Assembly: GCA_032690845.1 (NCBI GenBank)
Contig: CM064427.1
Location: 5,033,501 to 5,097,500 of the forward strand
From: Eleusine coracana subsp. coracana
Lineage: Eukaryota > Streptophyta > Magnoliopsida > Poales > Poaceae
DNA: 64,000 nt
Direction: 5' to 3'
Shown here: positions 1-12,494 of the stretch, in pieces
How positions within the stretch are numbered: the first letter of the stretch is position 1
How the letters are laid out: each line of letters opens with the position of its first letter
Position numbers and translations under genes: made by a program
Notes under the pieces: model-generated
What the model was told of the DNA's origin: nothing
Databases searched by the model: none
The model's input: only the letters and a program-made list of their open reading frames with translations

Positions 1-160
1 GGCGCGGGCGAGTCGGGCCGGCGGGCGGGCGGAAAGACGCTGTAATTTACCTTTGCAATTTGACTATTGACTGTTAGAGATATCAAATAAATTTGTCTCT
101 TCTAATTACTGTTTATAAGAGGCCAATGACTTTTGCCTCTCCAATTTGCCTATTTACTTA

Positions 161-786
161 GGCTGACTCTAACGGCTGCTCTATATGATCATTCAAACTT
201 AAAATGGGTCTTGAATGGTATAAAAACTACCTGTAACGGAGGACCCACAGAGACTCATTTTTGAGAATCGTTTGGGCAACGACCCACATATGGAGCACTT
301 CTCTCACGACCCAAACTAGCTGCTCCGTCTCCTCCGCCGCATTCCCACATCCCCTGCCTCCCCCGTCGATCAAGCTTGAGATGCTCCGCCTTCCTCGTTG
401 CATCCCCGCCACCCTCGCTGGTCGAGCTCTGAGCTCCAGGAGCTGTCGGTCGAGCTCCGCCTCCCTCATCGGTTGTCGTGTGCTCCACCGCCTCCCACCG
501 ACCATCACTGTAGCTCCATCGGCGGCCATCGTGAGCTCCGCCGTCGCCGCATCCCTGCTACTGCCATCCAAGCTCCCGCCGCCGCCGCAGCCCCGCTTGA
601 GCTCCACCGCCGCCGTCCGAGCTCCCGCCGCATCCCTCGTCGGTGCTGCAGCTAGTGAGCCCCGCCCGAGCCCCTAGTTTAGCTCATCGTTGGAGATACT
701 ACTTTTGGGTGATGATTCTTCAGACACCCACCGACCCTTTCGCCTCTTTGGATCTCCGATTTAGGTCGGTATTGTTGGAGATAGCC
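161..786. mobile_element. PIF/Harbinger-like non-autonomous transposon carrying GC-rich filler
   Basis: The ends form an imperfect inverted repeat: GGCTGACTCTAACGG on the left and, read inward from the right, GGCTATCTCCAACAA. Both are flanked by TTA (158-160 and 787-789), the usual 3 bp target duplication of PIF/Harbinger elements. The interior from about 300 to 670 is GC-rich and full of CTCC/CCGCC runs. It gives long open frames on both strands but no recognisable protein, so it is probably captured or low-complexity sequence. No transposase is seen. Confidence 0.6.
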
Positions 787-873
787 TTAGCTTTTAAAGA
801 ATTCTCAAAAATTTATATATGATAGGCACAAACAAGCGATTGATGTAGATACAATACGATTTTTAGCACTATA

Positions 874-1125
874 CTCCCTCCGTTCTAAAATTATTGTCGT
901 CATTGACTCTGTTGCATTTGACATTTGTCTTATTCAAAACATTTATTCAAATATTAAAAGTTATAAATTATGTTTAAATTTTATCTAGTAATAAAACAAA
1001 TTATAAAAAATATATAATATTTGTTTAAAAAAATTGAATGAGACAAATAAGATAATTTTTTAATAAAATGAATGATCAAAGATAAAAAAAAAGAAAATCA
1101 ATGACAACTTTTGGAATGGAGAGAT
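874..1125. mobile_element. Stowaway-type MITE
   Basis: A 252 bp AT-rich element begins CTCCCTCCGTTCTAAAA and ends with the imperfect inverse TTTTGGAATGGAGAGA. It is flanked by TA dinucleotides (872-873 and 1126-1127). These ends and the TA target are characteristic of grass Stowaway (Tc1/mariner) MITEs. There is no coding capacity. Confidence 0.85.
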
Positions 1126-1832
1126 TATATCTTATTATTACTATATGGCCTATTGTTACTATACGGCCTAAAATTACGGCCCAAAATCAGTGGAGGCATG
1201 CAAGGTGATTTCTTTCATATTTTTTTGCACATGTACATGTCCTGCACGGATGCAAGCAAGATAATTTTCTCTTACATTTTTTTAAGATCGTTCTTTCATA
1301 AAATGTGTCACATGTATTCATGTCCTGCACTTTTTTCTTTGTTTTTGCTTGGTGTCGATACAAATATAATGACGTGTGTTCATGGGATATTCACGTTGTA
1401 GATGTACAGCAGAAGCGCATCAATCCGTTTTCCTAACAAATGTATCTGAACAGCAGGATCGCATCGAACCATTTCCCGAAAAAAACGTGCAACATTACAT
1501 CTTATGAATTCAATCAAAACATTGCACAGCAGGTGGCCAGCTCCGAATAAGCTAGTTATCCCAAGCTATGTGCGCGCATCAGTTTTGGAATCCAAAGAGT
1601 ATACTTACCTCAATCACACAGGCACCATGGGAATGAAATGTGAATTGAATGAAGCTATGTATAATTTCACACTGTATTCTGTTGTCAGGCTATTCTCCTC
1701 CTGCCTCCTTTAATATACAACTACAAGGAAATTACAGTGCGCCAGCGACACTATTTTTTTGTTTTTTTCATACATCTCTTTCTCCTTTTTTTGTGGGGTT
1801 CAGTTTTTTTCGTGGTGCTTACCTAAGAGATG
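1126..1832. other. Intergenic; 3' flank of the CID7-like gene
   Basis: AT-rich sequence with no coding pattern I recognise. The part nearest 1833 should contain the 3' UTR and polyadenylation site of the minus-strand CID7-like gene. Confidence 0.5.
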
Positions 1833-2942
1833 TTAGTACACCACAACTCGGAGCAAGCCAGGTTGAGGCTGCGTGTAGTTGAGTCCTTCATCCAGGAGGA
1901 ACTGCTCGACAGCTATGGGCAACCTTGCAGTGCGAGAGCCCTTGGTGTGATGGCCTGTCCCGACACATACCATGACCTGCATTCTCTCCCCTGTAGCCCT
2001 TGCTGCGCTCTTCAGGGCAGCAAGCTCAACCTTAAGGATGTGGATTGCTTCGTTCACATGCAGACCATGTAAATCAATCAGACGATCACTACCCCGCTGG
2101 GACGCAGGATTTCTGCATAGTGAAACAAACCAGGATAAAACTAAAGTAGACTTGTATATTGGCCAGAACAAATAGAAGTCAGAACAGTATATATAGAACA
2201 TATATATTAATTAGGCAGTATGTTAGTATGAACCATGGAACAAATAACTCAATATTTCCAGTTCAACTTATCTTATTAAAAAAACAAATGGTAACTAACC
2301 TTTGTCGATAAATAGCCTCTCTTGCTTTCTCATGTGCTGCTTTCATTTGCGCATTGTATGCCTGTCCCTTCATGCTCAGTTCCTTGGCCAAAGCCTTATT
2401 GCCAACTAAGTAAGCCTGCCTAGCCTGTTAGGCATACATTTATGTCAATATTTCAACAACCCACAAGATATCCAACTCGGCAGATAGGATGGTATATAAT
2501 AATTATTAAGACAGTAAACCCTATTCATGCACAAGCAACAACAAATAACATTCATGAACAAACAACAAATGAATACTCCCTCCACATGCTTAAATATGTG
2601 ACGCTAATTTAGTTCAATTTTGAACTAAATCAGCCGTCTTATAGGGCACACACCAGCAGATGGAAGAAGTATTCATATGCACAGGCATCAGTACGTGCCA
2701 TACGTGATAGTGCACCTGAGGTCACAATGAAAATAGTGTACCTGCTCAAAGCATGCATTTCGGACCCTAGCAAAATCTCGAGCTTCTCCCCTTGATTCTG
2801 AGTACATACTTGCTGGTGGATTGCAAACAAAGATAAAATCGTCAGTCAATAACTGGAGCAGAGTCTTAGAACAGAATGCAACAAGATCCTGCTGATTTTT
2901 TGCCGTTCCCAATCACTGTTCAAACAAAAGGTTTACAACACA

Positions 2943-2999
<57 letters not shown>

Positions 3000-4773
3000 G
3001 GCATTTTGAGCTCAGATCTTTAGGATTCTGTCCTACTTTGCACCAAACAAAGAAATTTCCATAGCAATTCTTTGATCCTAACATCTGCTCTGATCTATCT
3101 GTGATCCATGTGGTCTATCTCAGATCATAATAAAAGTAAAAACTTGCAAAATTCTAACACACAACAATTTACAAAATAATTGAGGGGACTAAGCCAGAAA
3201 GAACTTATCAGACGAATATTACCCACTGCGTCCCCCGTCTCTAGCCATGGAGTAGCAGCCCTTGCACTGCCAACACTTTGAAACTTGTTCCCAGATGATT
3301 GCTTAGTGCTAGAGCTGTACTGCTTGGGTGCAGAAAGAGCTGAAACCCCATTACCATATTCTGGAGCTTTCTTAAACTTCAAATGGCCAGAATTCTGAGA
3401 TGCAAGTTTGCGAACAGCTGAAACAAAATCACCAGCTCCACTAGATAGGGTGGATGAACTGCGTCCATTGAAGATGCTAAGGACATCCTCATTGCCTTTA
3501 TTGAAGCCATTATGATCATCGGTTGTTGGCAGTGCTGGAAAATCCCCTGTGCTAAAGTTTGGTGCACTCTGGGTCAAATTAAGGGTGTGATTGGGGGCAG
3601 CATCAACTTGCATCTGAAAAATCAGGGAATAATTTAGGGATACTAACCAAAAGATGTAAATGTAAACCAGATACATGGAAACGAATGCAAAAATTGAATG
3701 AAAGTAGTGATCAGAAAATATGGTTTTTTGCTGATTAGAAGAAACAGTAATATTAAAACAGGAAGGAGTTTATGCAAGTAATACATGCCCTACAGTAGAT
3801 CTACAGTAGATCTCTAGTAACAATCAAAACTTTGATGGAGATAATTATAACGGAAATGGTAGAAAAGCCATGCAGTATACCATTATGTATCATGCTTCCT
3901 TCCAAACCCCATGATCGTAATCAGAAGGAACTTTTCTCTTAAGAGAAAGAGCACATTTTTTAATTTACAAGTTTCTTTTAACACGTCATCTGAGCGGATA
4001 TCTGAAAAAGATAACTTGTGTATTAGTATACAGGAAGATCTTACCTCTAGTTGAGTGAGGATTTCAATAGTATGGTTGAAGTCACATCCATTTGCATAGT
4101 ACAGCTCTGCAAGGCTCTCCACTGAAAATCCAGGGAACTGAGAAGCTAGGTACTCCAAGGGGTCAACAGTGCCATCTGATGCAGCAGCATACTCGCCAGT
4201 AAAATTGTCAGGAAAGGCTGCAGCACTCTCTGAATCATATTGAAGGTCCTGATTTCCACTAGCGAAACCCATATAGCTTTGCTCCCAGTTACTTGAACCC
4301 AAAGCTGAAAAGGTTGCCTGTGAATTATTATCTTCATACAGAAGATTAGTCGCCAGTTCCAGGCCCTTGGTAGCTGGAGAAGGTAACTCTCTAGACAAGC
4401 GGCTGGATGTTGTCCCATAAAAGGGGGCCGCATTCAAGGATAATCCAGCAAGGGATAATTCTTCAGGACCTTGTTCAACTTCCTCGAAACTAAAGTCGGG
4501 AATAATGTCATCAGGAAGCTGCTTACGCCAAAACTGGTGTGCCTCATCATCCGAGTTGTTAGACTTTGATGACTCGGACCTATCTAGGATTGTTTTTCCA
4601 GAAGACCCTCTAAAATCTGACTTAGTTACATCTTGTACAGTGCTACTTCCAAAAGACGATCTAACAAAGGAAGGTACAAATTCTGCTGCATTGGGATTTA
4701 ATGCCGTGACTTTACTAGGTAACACTGAACATGCATCTCCACTATTTGGAACAACTTTATTCAGTGAACTCAT
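1833..4773 (-). CDS. CID7-like: CID7-like polyadenylate-binding-protein-interacting protein with Smr domain
   Basis: Five coding exons read on the minus strand: 4773-4045, 3613-3223, 2812-2742, 2424-2300 and 2112-1833. All junctions are GT/AG and keep frame, giving 531 aa. Domains in order: a PAM2 motif (LNPNAAEFVPSFV, residues about 25-37), which in this family binds the MLLE domain of poly(A)-binding protein; a CUE-like domain at the end of exon 1 (DPLEYLASQFPGF onward, about 204-243); a DUF1771 region across exons 3 and 4 (YSESRGEARDFARVRN, then AYLVGNKALAKELSMKGQ); and a C-terminal Smr domain (DLHG near 453, TGHHTKG near 490). This order is that of plant CID5/6/7 proteins, thought to act in cytoplasmic mRNA metabolism. 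The ATG at 4773 is preceded by an untranslated leader with stops. Seen: the motifs. Inferred: the function. The family call is secure; the exact paralogue is not. Confidence 0.93.
2947..2996. repeat. (AT)n microsatellite in an intron of the CID7-like gene
   Basis: About 25 AT dinucleotides in the intron between coding exons 2 and 3 (minus strand). The length is likely polymorphic. Confidence 0.95.
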
Positions 4774-6320
4774 CTTAACAGAAATTACATGCAATGTTAC
4801 ATGTACAAGAGAGTGTCTTTCAACAAAAACTTAACCGAGTCCTGCAAAAGACACATAAGGAAACAAGTGTTACACCAAGTCATCATCAAGTAGTCAATGC
4901 ACATGCAGAAAAAGTACAATTTTAAACTTGGTTATTGTGATCTAAATAGAAAGTTTATCACAAAAAAAAACAATGACATTATAAATTTTCAAGCCAACGA
5001 ACAACATTGGAGATTACAAATCCGGCCTACAGCCAACTCATGCATAATAATGCATATTTGCTAACCAATGTCATAGTGTACGGATAGCATCCACAGCATA
5101 AATTCCTGAATTGCCAGCTTACGACTGCTGGATGACGCAAAACCCAAACAAATTTGGCTAGACAAAGTGAATAATGTTTTCCCAGAGGGCCAAGCCTCAT
5201 GACGTTTGCTTCAAAAGGAACTTCCCCTTTTATCAGCGTCAAAGTGTCGGGCAGTTATGCCACCGCCAGCATTGGCGTAACTTATAATAGTAATTTCCAC
5301 ATTCCCAGGTGACCCAAGAATAACAGCTTTATTTCCCAAAACCGGTACTACTAGCATCGTTGGCATGTCCCCTGCAGCACCAAAAGCAGCTACTCCCTTT
5401 CTTAGGCTGTACCTATATGTATGTCTCCTTTATTACAAGCTTACAGCACGGCTGTGGATCACAAAAGAAGCATTTTCGACATATTCCCTGTTTGCCTGTC
5501 AAAATTGGCATATCTAGTGTTCAATACCTCCCTATAGTTTGTTCCTAAGCATGAAACCTACGTGTCCAGCAAACAAACCCGACAAAAGACTGAGAAAAAT
5601 AGCTTAGGATGCTTGTAAAGTGTCCGTTCACTTCAAATTTTTGAAAGCTCAAGCTCTAATCACTCCAATTACACTTGAGCGAGACCAAAAGAGTAACATA
5701 ATTTGCTCGGAAGAAGAACAAAGAAAAAAAGAGCAACAACAACAAAGAAAAAAAGAAGCGAGAAATCAAAGCACCTAGTTCGCTTAATTGCTTTTCCCAG
5801 GCAGCACGCGCGCGCCGCGACGTCCGACCGACCGACCCCCCGCGAAAAACGACGACTCTTTTTCACCGCACGCACGCGACTGCGAACCGGCGGCGAATTA
5901 CCAGCCGAGCAACTGTATCAGACAACGCACGAGATCCGGGCCAGATCTGCGCGGAATTCGCCAGATCTGGAGGAGAGGAGAGGCGAGCAAAAAAAGGTAC
6001 GCGCCCGTCGAGGGAAATAATAAAAAGTACCTTTCCGCCGGTCGATGAGCTGGTAGTATGTAGCAGGCGCGGGCGACCGGCCCATGGGGCGGCTGGCCTC
6101 CGGCGGGGAATCGGAGACGGAGACCTTCCTCCGCCGCAGCTCAGGATTGTATGCCTTCCTAAACAGCGAGGACGAGTCGTCTCTCTCCGGATCGGGACAA
6201 GGACAGGGACGAGAGCGAGGAGGACTCGGAGGCGGACGGGCGGCGGGGCGCCGGCCGGGACGGAGACGGGGAAGGAGAGGAGGAGGGAGGGAGAAGGGTA
6301 GGCAGAGGCAAGCGTCGTTG
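4774..6320 (-). promoter_or_regulatory. 5' UTR with leader intron, uORF and GC-rich promoter of the CID7-like gene
   Basis: Upstream of the ATG the leader runs to a splice acceptor (TTTTGCAG, exon start 4841). A strong donor at 6031/6030 (GGAAAG|GTAC) ends a first, noncoding exon, leaving a leader intron of about 1.2 kb. The first exon has an ATG at 6085 that opens a short reading frame (MGRSPAPATYYQLIDRRK). If spliced to 4841 it ends after three more codons, making it an upstream ORF and not an N-terminal extension. The GC-rich block to about 6500 is the likely promoter. The transcription start was not determined. Confidence 0.6.
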
Positions 6321-6730
6321 CTGCTGCCCTGCGGATGGGTTAGGGTGGGTGGATGGATGGGTGAGGTGAGGTGAGGCAGGGGGTGGTGGAGTTTGACCCG
6401 ACGCGGCGGGGGTGGGTCCCGCGCGGTGGCGTGGCGGTGAAGGGCTCGGCAGGGCGCTGGCGCAGGTTGGGGTGGGTGGCGGGCGGCCTCGGCATCCGCC
6501 GCCGCGGCGCACCTGTCAGACGCCGCGCTCGTGCGATGCGAATATGCGCGGAGCTGAGCCGAGCCGGGAAATCTTCCGGGTTGTTTTTGCTGTTCTGGTG
6601 CTGGCCGCGCCTGCGCGGCCCCGGGCTAGTACACGGGTGGAAAATAGCAAAGCCAGCGCAGGTAGCCTGAATCTGCAGATAAAGCTATTTCCGTTCTTGC
6701 TGTTTCAAGCATTTTTACCTCTCTATCAAC

Positions 6731-6934
6731 CAAGGTTGAAAGGAACGTTGTAACCGACCGGTTTGATTCAGCGAAAAACCGACCGGTTAATTAGAAAAAC
6801 TAACCAGTTAACTAAAATACTATAGTACTAATTTCAATTTTTCACAATTAACTAGTTGGTTAGAACGACCGATCGAAACCGGTTTCCGATTAACCGAAAT
6901 AACCAGCCAGTTTTTACTGGTTATTCAAACCCTG
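6731..6934. mobile_element. hAT-type MITE upstream of the CID7-like gene
   Basis: A 204 bp element with ends CAAGGTTGAAAGG and, inward from the right, CAGGGTTTGAATAACC. It is flanked by perfect 8 bp direct repeats CTATCAAC (6723-6730 and 6935-6942), the target duplication length of hAT transposons. The interior is rich in ACCGACCGGTT / AACCAGTTAAC motifs in both orientations. It is noncoding. Confidence 0.85.
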
Positions 6935-6942
6935 CTATCAAC

Positions 6943-7700
6943 CGCCGCGTCAGGTAGGTAAAAAAAAGTGCCACGTGTGCAGAAACGACAAAAGCTAAAA
7001 CCAGAGACGACAAAAGCTAAAACCAGAGAGCAATCGGTCAGTTTTTTGGTAGGAATGCGTTTTCTCGTTAGGGACTATAATAATTGAACTGATTTTTCAG
7101 TTAGCTGTCCAGCTAGCGGTCACGCATGGCTAGCGACGTCACGGCACCCACCCTTCGTCGGATTGAAGAGCTCTACTGAGGACTTGAGCGTGTTTGATTT
7201 GGCCACAGGGCAGTACAGTATAGGGTGAAAGATCTAGAGTTTTTCTCTCTTTTTTTTTTTGAGGTTATTATACAAGTAATATTTGCTCCTGCCATGTGGA
7301 GCTCGTGTACGTAGTAAAAAACTACTGGGTACCACCGTGGATAACTTTGCCAAATACTAATGTACAGAAATGTGATTACAGCACCTTATCTGAATCTACA
7401 GAACCAATGGAAAAGTACTCCATCCCGATCTTTGCTAGTAGCAGCTAGTAGATGCAACAGTAAGTGAAAACTTCATGCCCGATCACGCGGAGCCGAGTTA
7501 CTCCTCTCTCGAGCAATCATCAATCAATCACAGTACAGATTTATTCTATCATCTTCGGGAAGGCGACCTACACGAGCACATGCCCTCCCGAAGTTTTTAT
7601 TCTTGCAGTACTCCACAACAGGACTTAATTAATGAAATTCACCAATCGGAATAGCTCCAAACCGAACTCAATCATCAGCGCCCAGCACTACTAGAAGGCT
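6943..7700. other. Intergenic; 3' flank of the DUF1677 gene
   Basis: No gene is seen. At about 6983-7027 a short tandem duplication of a GACAAAAGCTAAAACCAGAG unit occurs twice. The right part should be the 3' UTR of the minus-strand gene ending at 7701. Confidence 0.5.
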
Positions 7701-8093
7701 TCAAGCGTCGGCGCCGTCGTGGCCGCCGGACCCCGCGGCCACCTTCCTGGCGTGCGGCGGCGGCGGCGACGCGGCGGGCGACGCCGGCGGCGAGTCGAGG
7801 CATCGCCGTAGCAGCCTCGCGACGGCGGCGACGAGGTCGTCCTCCGCCGCCTTGGCGCCCTGCTTCCTGCCGGTGTTGGTCGCGCGCGCGAACGCGACGT
7901 GGCGGTCGAGCGCCTCGGCGGTGGTGATGGTCTCGCCGGCTCCGGCGCGGCGGACGACCTCGTCGCCGACGGCCTCGGCGCAGAGGCCGCACACCCAGCG
8001 GCCCATGTGCTCCGCGCGCACCGCCGCGATGTACGCCGGCGTGCACTCCTCCGTGAACCCGCAGCACTCGCACCTCGCCTTCTCCACCTCCAT
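7701..8093 (-). CDS. DUF1677 family protein
   Basis: A single-exon frame of 130 aa. The start is the ATG at 8093; the upstream codon is GTG. The N-terminal half carries the signature of the plant DUF1677 family: CECCGFTEEC (residues 8-17), a YIAAVR stretch, then GRWVCGLC (31-38) and an acidic EAVGDEV segment. The cysteine pairs C8/C10/C11/C17 and C35/C38 look like metal-binding ligands, but this is inferred. The C-terminal part is alanine/arginine rich and ends in low-complexity sequence (SPPASPAASPPPPHA). The family has no established biochemical role that I know of. Neighbouring genes give no functional clue. Confidence in the family is high, in any function nil. Confidence 0.9.
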   Translation of the reverse strand: MEVEKARCECCGFTEECTPAYIAAVRAEHMGRWVCGLCAEAVGDEVVRRAGAGETITTAEALDRHVAFARATNTGRKQGAKAAEDDLVAAVARLLRRCLDSPPASPAASPPPPHARKVAAGSGGHDGADA

Positions 8094-8440
8094 CACGAGA
8101 CGACGACGAATTCCTCCCTTCTTCTTCGAAGCAAGCTAGCGAGAAGGGAACAGCAGCGACTCGAACTCGACGCTCACCGCTCCTTCTCCCAAACGGCGTA
8201 GGACGACGGCGTGGACGGGCGGTGGCTCTCCTCGCTCGGGCTCCCAGCTGCTGCGACAACGACGGCGATGACGGTGGCGGCGGCGGACGAGGCCGGTGTC
8301 ATCGCAGGCGACACGTCCCCCTCTCTCTCTCTCTCTCTCTTTCTCCCACCTCGGCTTGCTCCTCTTCTCCCCCGCGCAAGGCGCAACTCTCTGCTCCCAA
8401 GACATGGGTCTCCAGGTATATTTATCCGCGAACGCCGTGG
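8094..8440 (-). promoter_or_regulatory. 5' UTR and TATA box of the DUF1677 gene
   Basis: On the minus strand a TATA-like GATAAATATACC lies at about 8416-8428, roughly 325 bp upstream of the ATG. Between them is a GA-rich leader that includes a (GA)n run at 8319-8341 (seen as CT repeats on the plus strand). Pyrimidine/purine microsatellites are frequent in grass 5' UTRs. The TATA assignment is by position and sequence only. Confidence 0.55.
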
Positions 8441-11400
8441 CACGGGCGGAGGGGCCCAGCCCAGGAACGGCGCCGCTATCAGCCCCGCCTCCACCCGAAC
8501 CGCGACACGTCGCAACTTGCTCCGTGCTCCCACACGTCGGCTGGACCGGGTCGTACGTGCTGCTGTGCTGGTCGTGGCGTGGGCCCGCGAAAGGGAGGGC
8601 CACGTCAGGCCGCTGAGCTGGACAGGCGAGGCCCGACCTTTCCATGTGTGTGGACCGTGACAGCTGGCGGGCTGGGGGCGTGGGGCCCGTGCGGAAGCGG
8701 AAGGGTGTGGAGGCGAGTGGCGGCCGCCGCGCCACAGGTCTACTGACTGCTCCAGCTCTGGGTCCGCCGGTCGGGTGCCGGGCGGGTTCGGTGCAGGTTC
8801 GGCTGCGCCGTCGCTGTCGCATGGACCCCGTGCCACATTTTCCTGTAGCTTTCGTTTTTTTTTAAAGTGTATAAAATGTGGGAAAGTGATTTTGTCGTCT
8901 CTCTGCAGGTTTTGTCTTTGGTTGGTGCCTCCAATCATAGTACTTTCAAAAAAAAAATTGCAATTTTTTTTTACTTCATGGTGGATAACTCCAAAAAAAA
9001 AATGACAGGATCATTTTCACGCAAAAAAAGTGTAGAGTGAAAACGAAAGTATCCATGAGAGCATCTCGACATCTCCAGAAACACACACGCGTCACGCCTG
9101 CCCTCTACGAAACTTTAGTACGTCGTCGTCCTCTCAGGACCAAAAGATGCTCGGACACGATCATGTGCTGCATCCCCGGCATCAGATCTTGGATCGTTCT
9201 TCTCACGGCATACCATACGTACGAACCAACACGTGACGGGTGTACGTAAGATACGGCTTTCCCAGAAACAACAAACAGTGCCCGAAATACGGTTCTCATC
9301 ATCAAAGTTGAGTACAGGCAGAACCAAAGTTTCCTCTTAGTCATCGGACCAAGTTGTCGATCGTGCAGACTGTACGAGAGCTCCCTCGCGTTTAATTTGG
9401 AACGTACCGATCCAAGCAAGAGACTTTGTAGCCCCGGCCACATGAGCATCGTCGTCGCTCGAGGCTGGACGCTGCTGGATTCGTACGTACGTGTGTTGGG
9501 TTAGGTGCGATGCATCGTTAGGCTCAGCTTGCCGGCGGTGAAAGCGATCCGTCCGTAACTACAAGCACATAGGAGCGGTGCACCGGGAAGACGAAGCAGA
9601 TGTGGCACGGAAGCATGTCCCCCCGTTGGTGCCCTCGCCAATGCCGACCTCGACGCGGCATCACGGCAAAACTGTTTTCGCTGTGTCGGAGGCGGCGTTA
9701 CGCAGCAACACGTCATTCTTCGGCAGAAGGAGGTCGTGTCCGGCGGCGCGCCTGGCCTGAGCTGGCCGCCGCCGCCGCCAGACCGGCGCACGCCGAAATC
9801 AGCTCAGCTCAGCCGCAGCGTCATCCTGGCGTCTCTTGCACTGCGATGCAACGGGAGCGAGCTGAGAGCGACGGGGTTTTAGACTGTCCACACCGCGCTT
9901 TGCGGTAAAACTACTACATGAGCGTTTTAGCGGATTGGAACGCTGCACCACGAGTCGCTATCATCTTCGCTATACTTTAGAACAATCCCGTGTCCACTAC
10001 TCCTGGAGGACGTACGGCCGTCCGCTATCACCACTCGTGCGCGAGAGAAGAAGCGAGGAGAGCTCGGGAGGCCGGGTCGAGCACGAGGAGGAGCGCACCA
10101 CTCGTCGCCGTTGTCCTCCCCACACCCAAGCTCATCGACGTCCTCCTCCTCCACCCGAGTTCGCCGATGTCCTCCCACTCTACCCATGACGAGGAACAAA
10201 TCGGCGGCGGCGGTGGTGCCCTTGCGCCCGCGCCTGGTGACGCCGCCCTCCTTCGGCCGGACCCGCGCCCTGGTCGCCGCGCAGGGCGAGAGGAGGGAGG
10301 GAGGGAGGCGGGCTCCGACGGCGACAACGTGTGGGGAGGCGAAGGAGGGGCCCGGCGGCGCGGCAGAGGCTGGCGGGCCTTGGTGACGATGGCGCGGCAG
10401 AGGACGCGCGCGGGGGTGGGGCGGCCGAGGCGGGCGACGCGCGCGGGGTGGGGGAGGAGGGTCGTGGCGACGGAGCTCGGCGCGGCGCGCGCGGTGGAGG
10501 AGAAGGCCCGACGACGGAGCTCGGCGGCGACGTCGTGGGCGGGGAGGAGGAGGGGCGCAGGCGCGGGTAGAAGATGAGAAAAGAGAGAGATTTGGGCGGG
10601 AGGAAAGAGAGAGTAGAGACTGATATGTGGGATCCATACAGAGGTAGTTGAGATAGAGGATGAAATATAGAGTATGAGGTGCAAAGAAAATTGATATAAA
10701 GGAAAGAATATCACTGATCAGTACATAAGAATTTTTTTAGAGGATGACATATGCGGACACTGAAGGGGTAAATCTTCGTGGCGTCCCACCTCGGATACAG
10801 GGGGTTAATGTGACAAGCCGCGACATGACCTGCAATAATGATCGATCATTGAGATCGGAAATTAGCGGCTAAAACTAGCTGCTAGTACAACCACGGAGCA
10901 GTAGTACACTGACTGCACTGTGTACCCGTTCTTGTCGAGTTCAATGCAGCCTCTCTGCTTTTTTTTGCTTCAGAACCGGAGAGAGAGAGAGGAGGATGTG
11001 GACTCTACATGAACCGCAACAATCCGTTTCATAATGCTGTCGTAGTTGGTGTACAACAAGGCGCAGCATCAGCATTGCGGATTTCCATTCACATGAGCGA
11101 AGGACGGCAGTGGGACTGGGAGTGGGGAGATGCACAATTCAGCGCGCTGAATCCTGTAATAACTGTTTTTAGACGGGATATAACATCCTTTAATTAAGGA
11201 CCCATTAATCAAAGTCCTGAATTTCTTGACTTCAGGGATAGCAAACCTCTGAAAACAACGGTGGCCTTCTCCTCCACCATTCGGGTCCTGTATTCTAGGC
11301 TTTCACAATCCATACAGTTCTGAAAAGTTCTTAATAAAATTTCTCCGGTTGTTGTCGAGAAATAAATTACGAGACAAGCCTTCTGGACTCTGTCTGATCC

Positions 11401-12494
11401 ACCCAAACCGATCGGTTCTCAAATTAAACGTCTCAAATCAAATTCTCTTTAGCCAAAGTACCACATGTACATGCATATGCGCTCGAATCATTGTCGCTGC
11501 GTCTGAAAGAGAGACGGTGACGTGACGCTGATTTACACCGGTCACCACGTCTCCGCCAAAAGAACGGCACGGCATTTGCACTCTGTCATCTTGATTGGTT
11601 TTGAGGCGGTGAAAGCGCCCACGCTGCGTGATTTCGCCATCGCGGACATGACAAGTATCAAGCGTGACGTGTTGCCTTTTTGTAGCTTTTTACCAGATGG
11701 CGCTCTGCCTTTTACGGAGTACTTTTTTATCTGCATTATTCCAAGCTTTGCTGCTTGGCTGGAACAACATTAACCTCAAGACCTGGTGCCAGGTGATGTT
11801 CAATTGTAACACAAATTCATGGCCACCTCAGACCACTGTGAGTGTCGTGCATCTGTCACATTTTTTATCCAAAGCCTTTATCTCTTCTGTTTAAGTGTTA
11901 GCTTTTTCCATGATACGTGCATCTCGAAAAATCCTACTGCACTGAAATAGACGTATTCATCCAAATAGTGGCCATTCGCTCCTCACCATATGTCCATATC
12001 CTTGCATTGCGGGATGAAAACGTCCCTTCATTGCTAGCGACGAGGTGAAGATGATGACTGAATTGCCAACCTGACTCCGCTTGTTCCCGATGGCTAATGC
12101 TTATCTGAACTTCAGAGGTCGGCTTGGCGCTATCTTTTGCCATCCAACAGTTGCTCCTCTTGCTTGTCTCTTGTCATTCTCACTTTGTCCCTGCACCTAC
12201 CACCAACGCACACAATGCAATGCTCCTATCCGAACTGAAGTCGAAGTGATCCACACATCGTTAGGCCTGAGAACATGGATGGAAATAAAAAGGCATAGGT
12301 AAACCGTCATGTCTATCATCTTTGCGATTGCTTAAATTTGCACACACGGGATTCACGAAAAAGATCATCGCCATCATGCTCTTAGGAACAGAATTAATTG
12401 AAATGATGGTACATTAATGGTATCAGACAGCGACACCAGCTAGATTGAACGAAACTAAAAACGCAGCAACGACAGGAGCACATCGATGACATTT
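8441..12494. other. Gene-poor intergenic stretch
   Basis: Long open frames at about 8140-8940, 9100-9450 and 9930-10710 lie in GC-rich DNA, appear in several frames at once, and show no recognised domain or convincing splice structure. The block at about 10030-10560 resembles GC-rich transposon filler, but I could not find matching ends or a target duplication. I see no supported gene here. Confidence 0.4.

Noticed and set aside
227..677. Overlapping open frames on both strands (126 and 138 codons)
   Set aside because: They lie in the GC-rich filler of a Harbinger-like element, are open in several frames at once, and show no domain or splice structure.
8136..8938. Long minus-strand frames of 228 and 254 codons
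   Set aside because: GC-rich promoter DNA of the DUF1677 gene; arginine/proline-rich translations in several frames with no conserved motif.
9927..10714. Frames of 195-236 codons on both strands
   Set aside because: Composition-driven open frames in a GC-rich block. No start context, domain or splice sites support a gene. I looked for transposon ends around the block and found none that matched.
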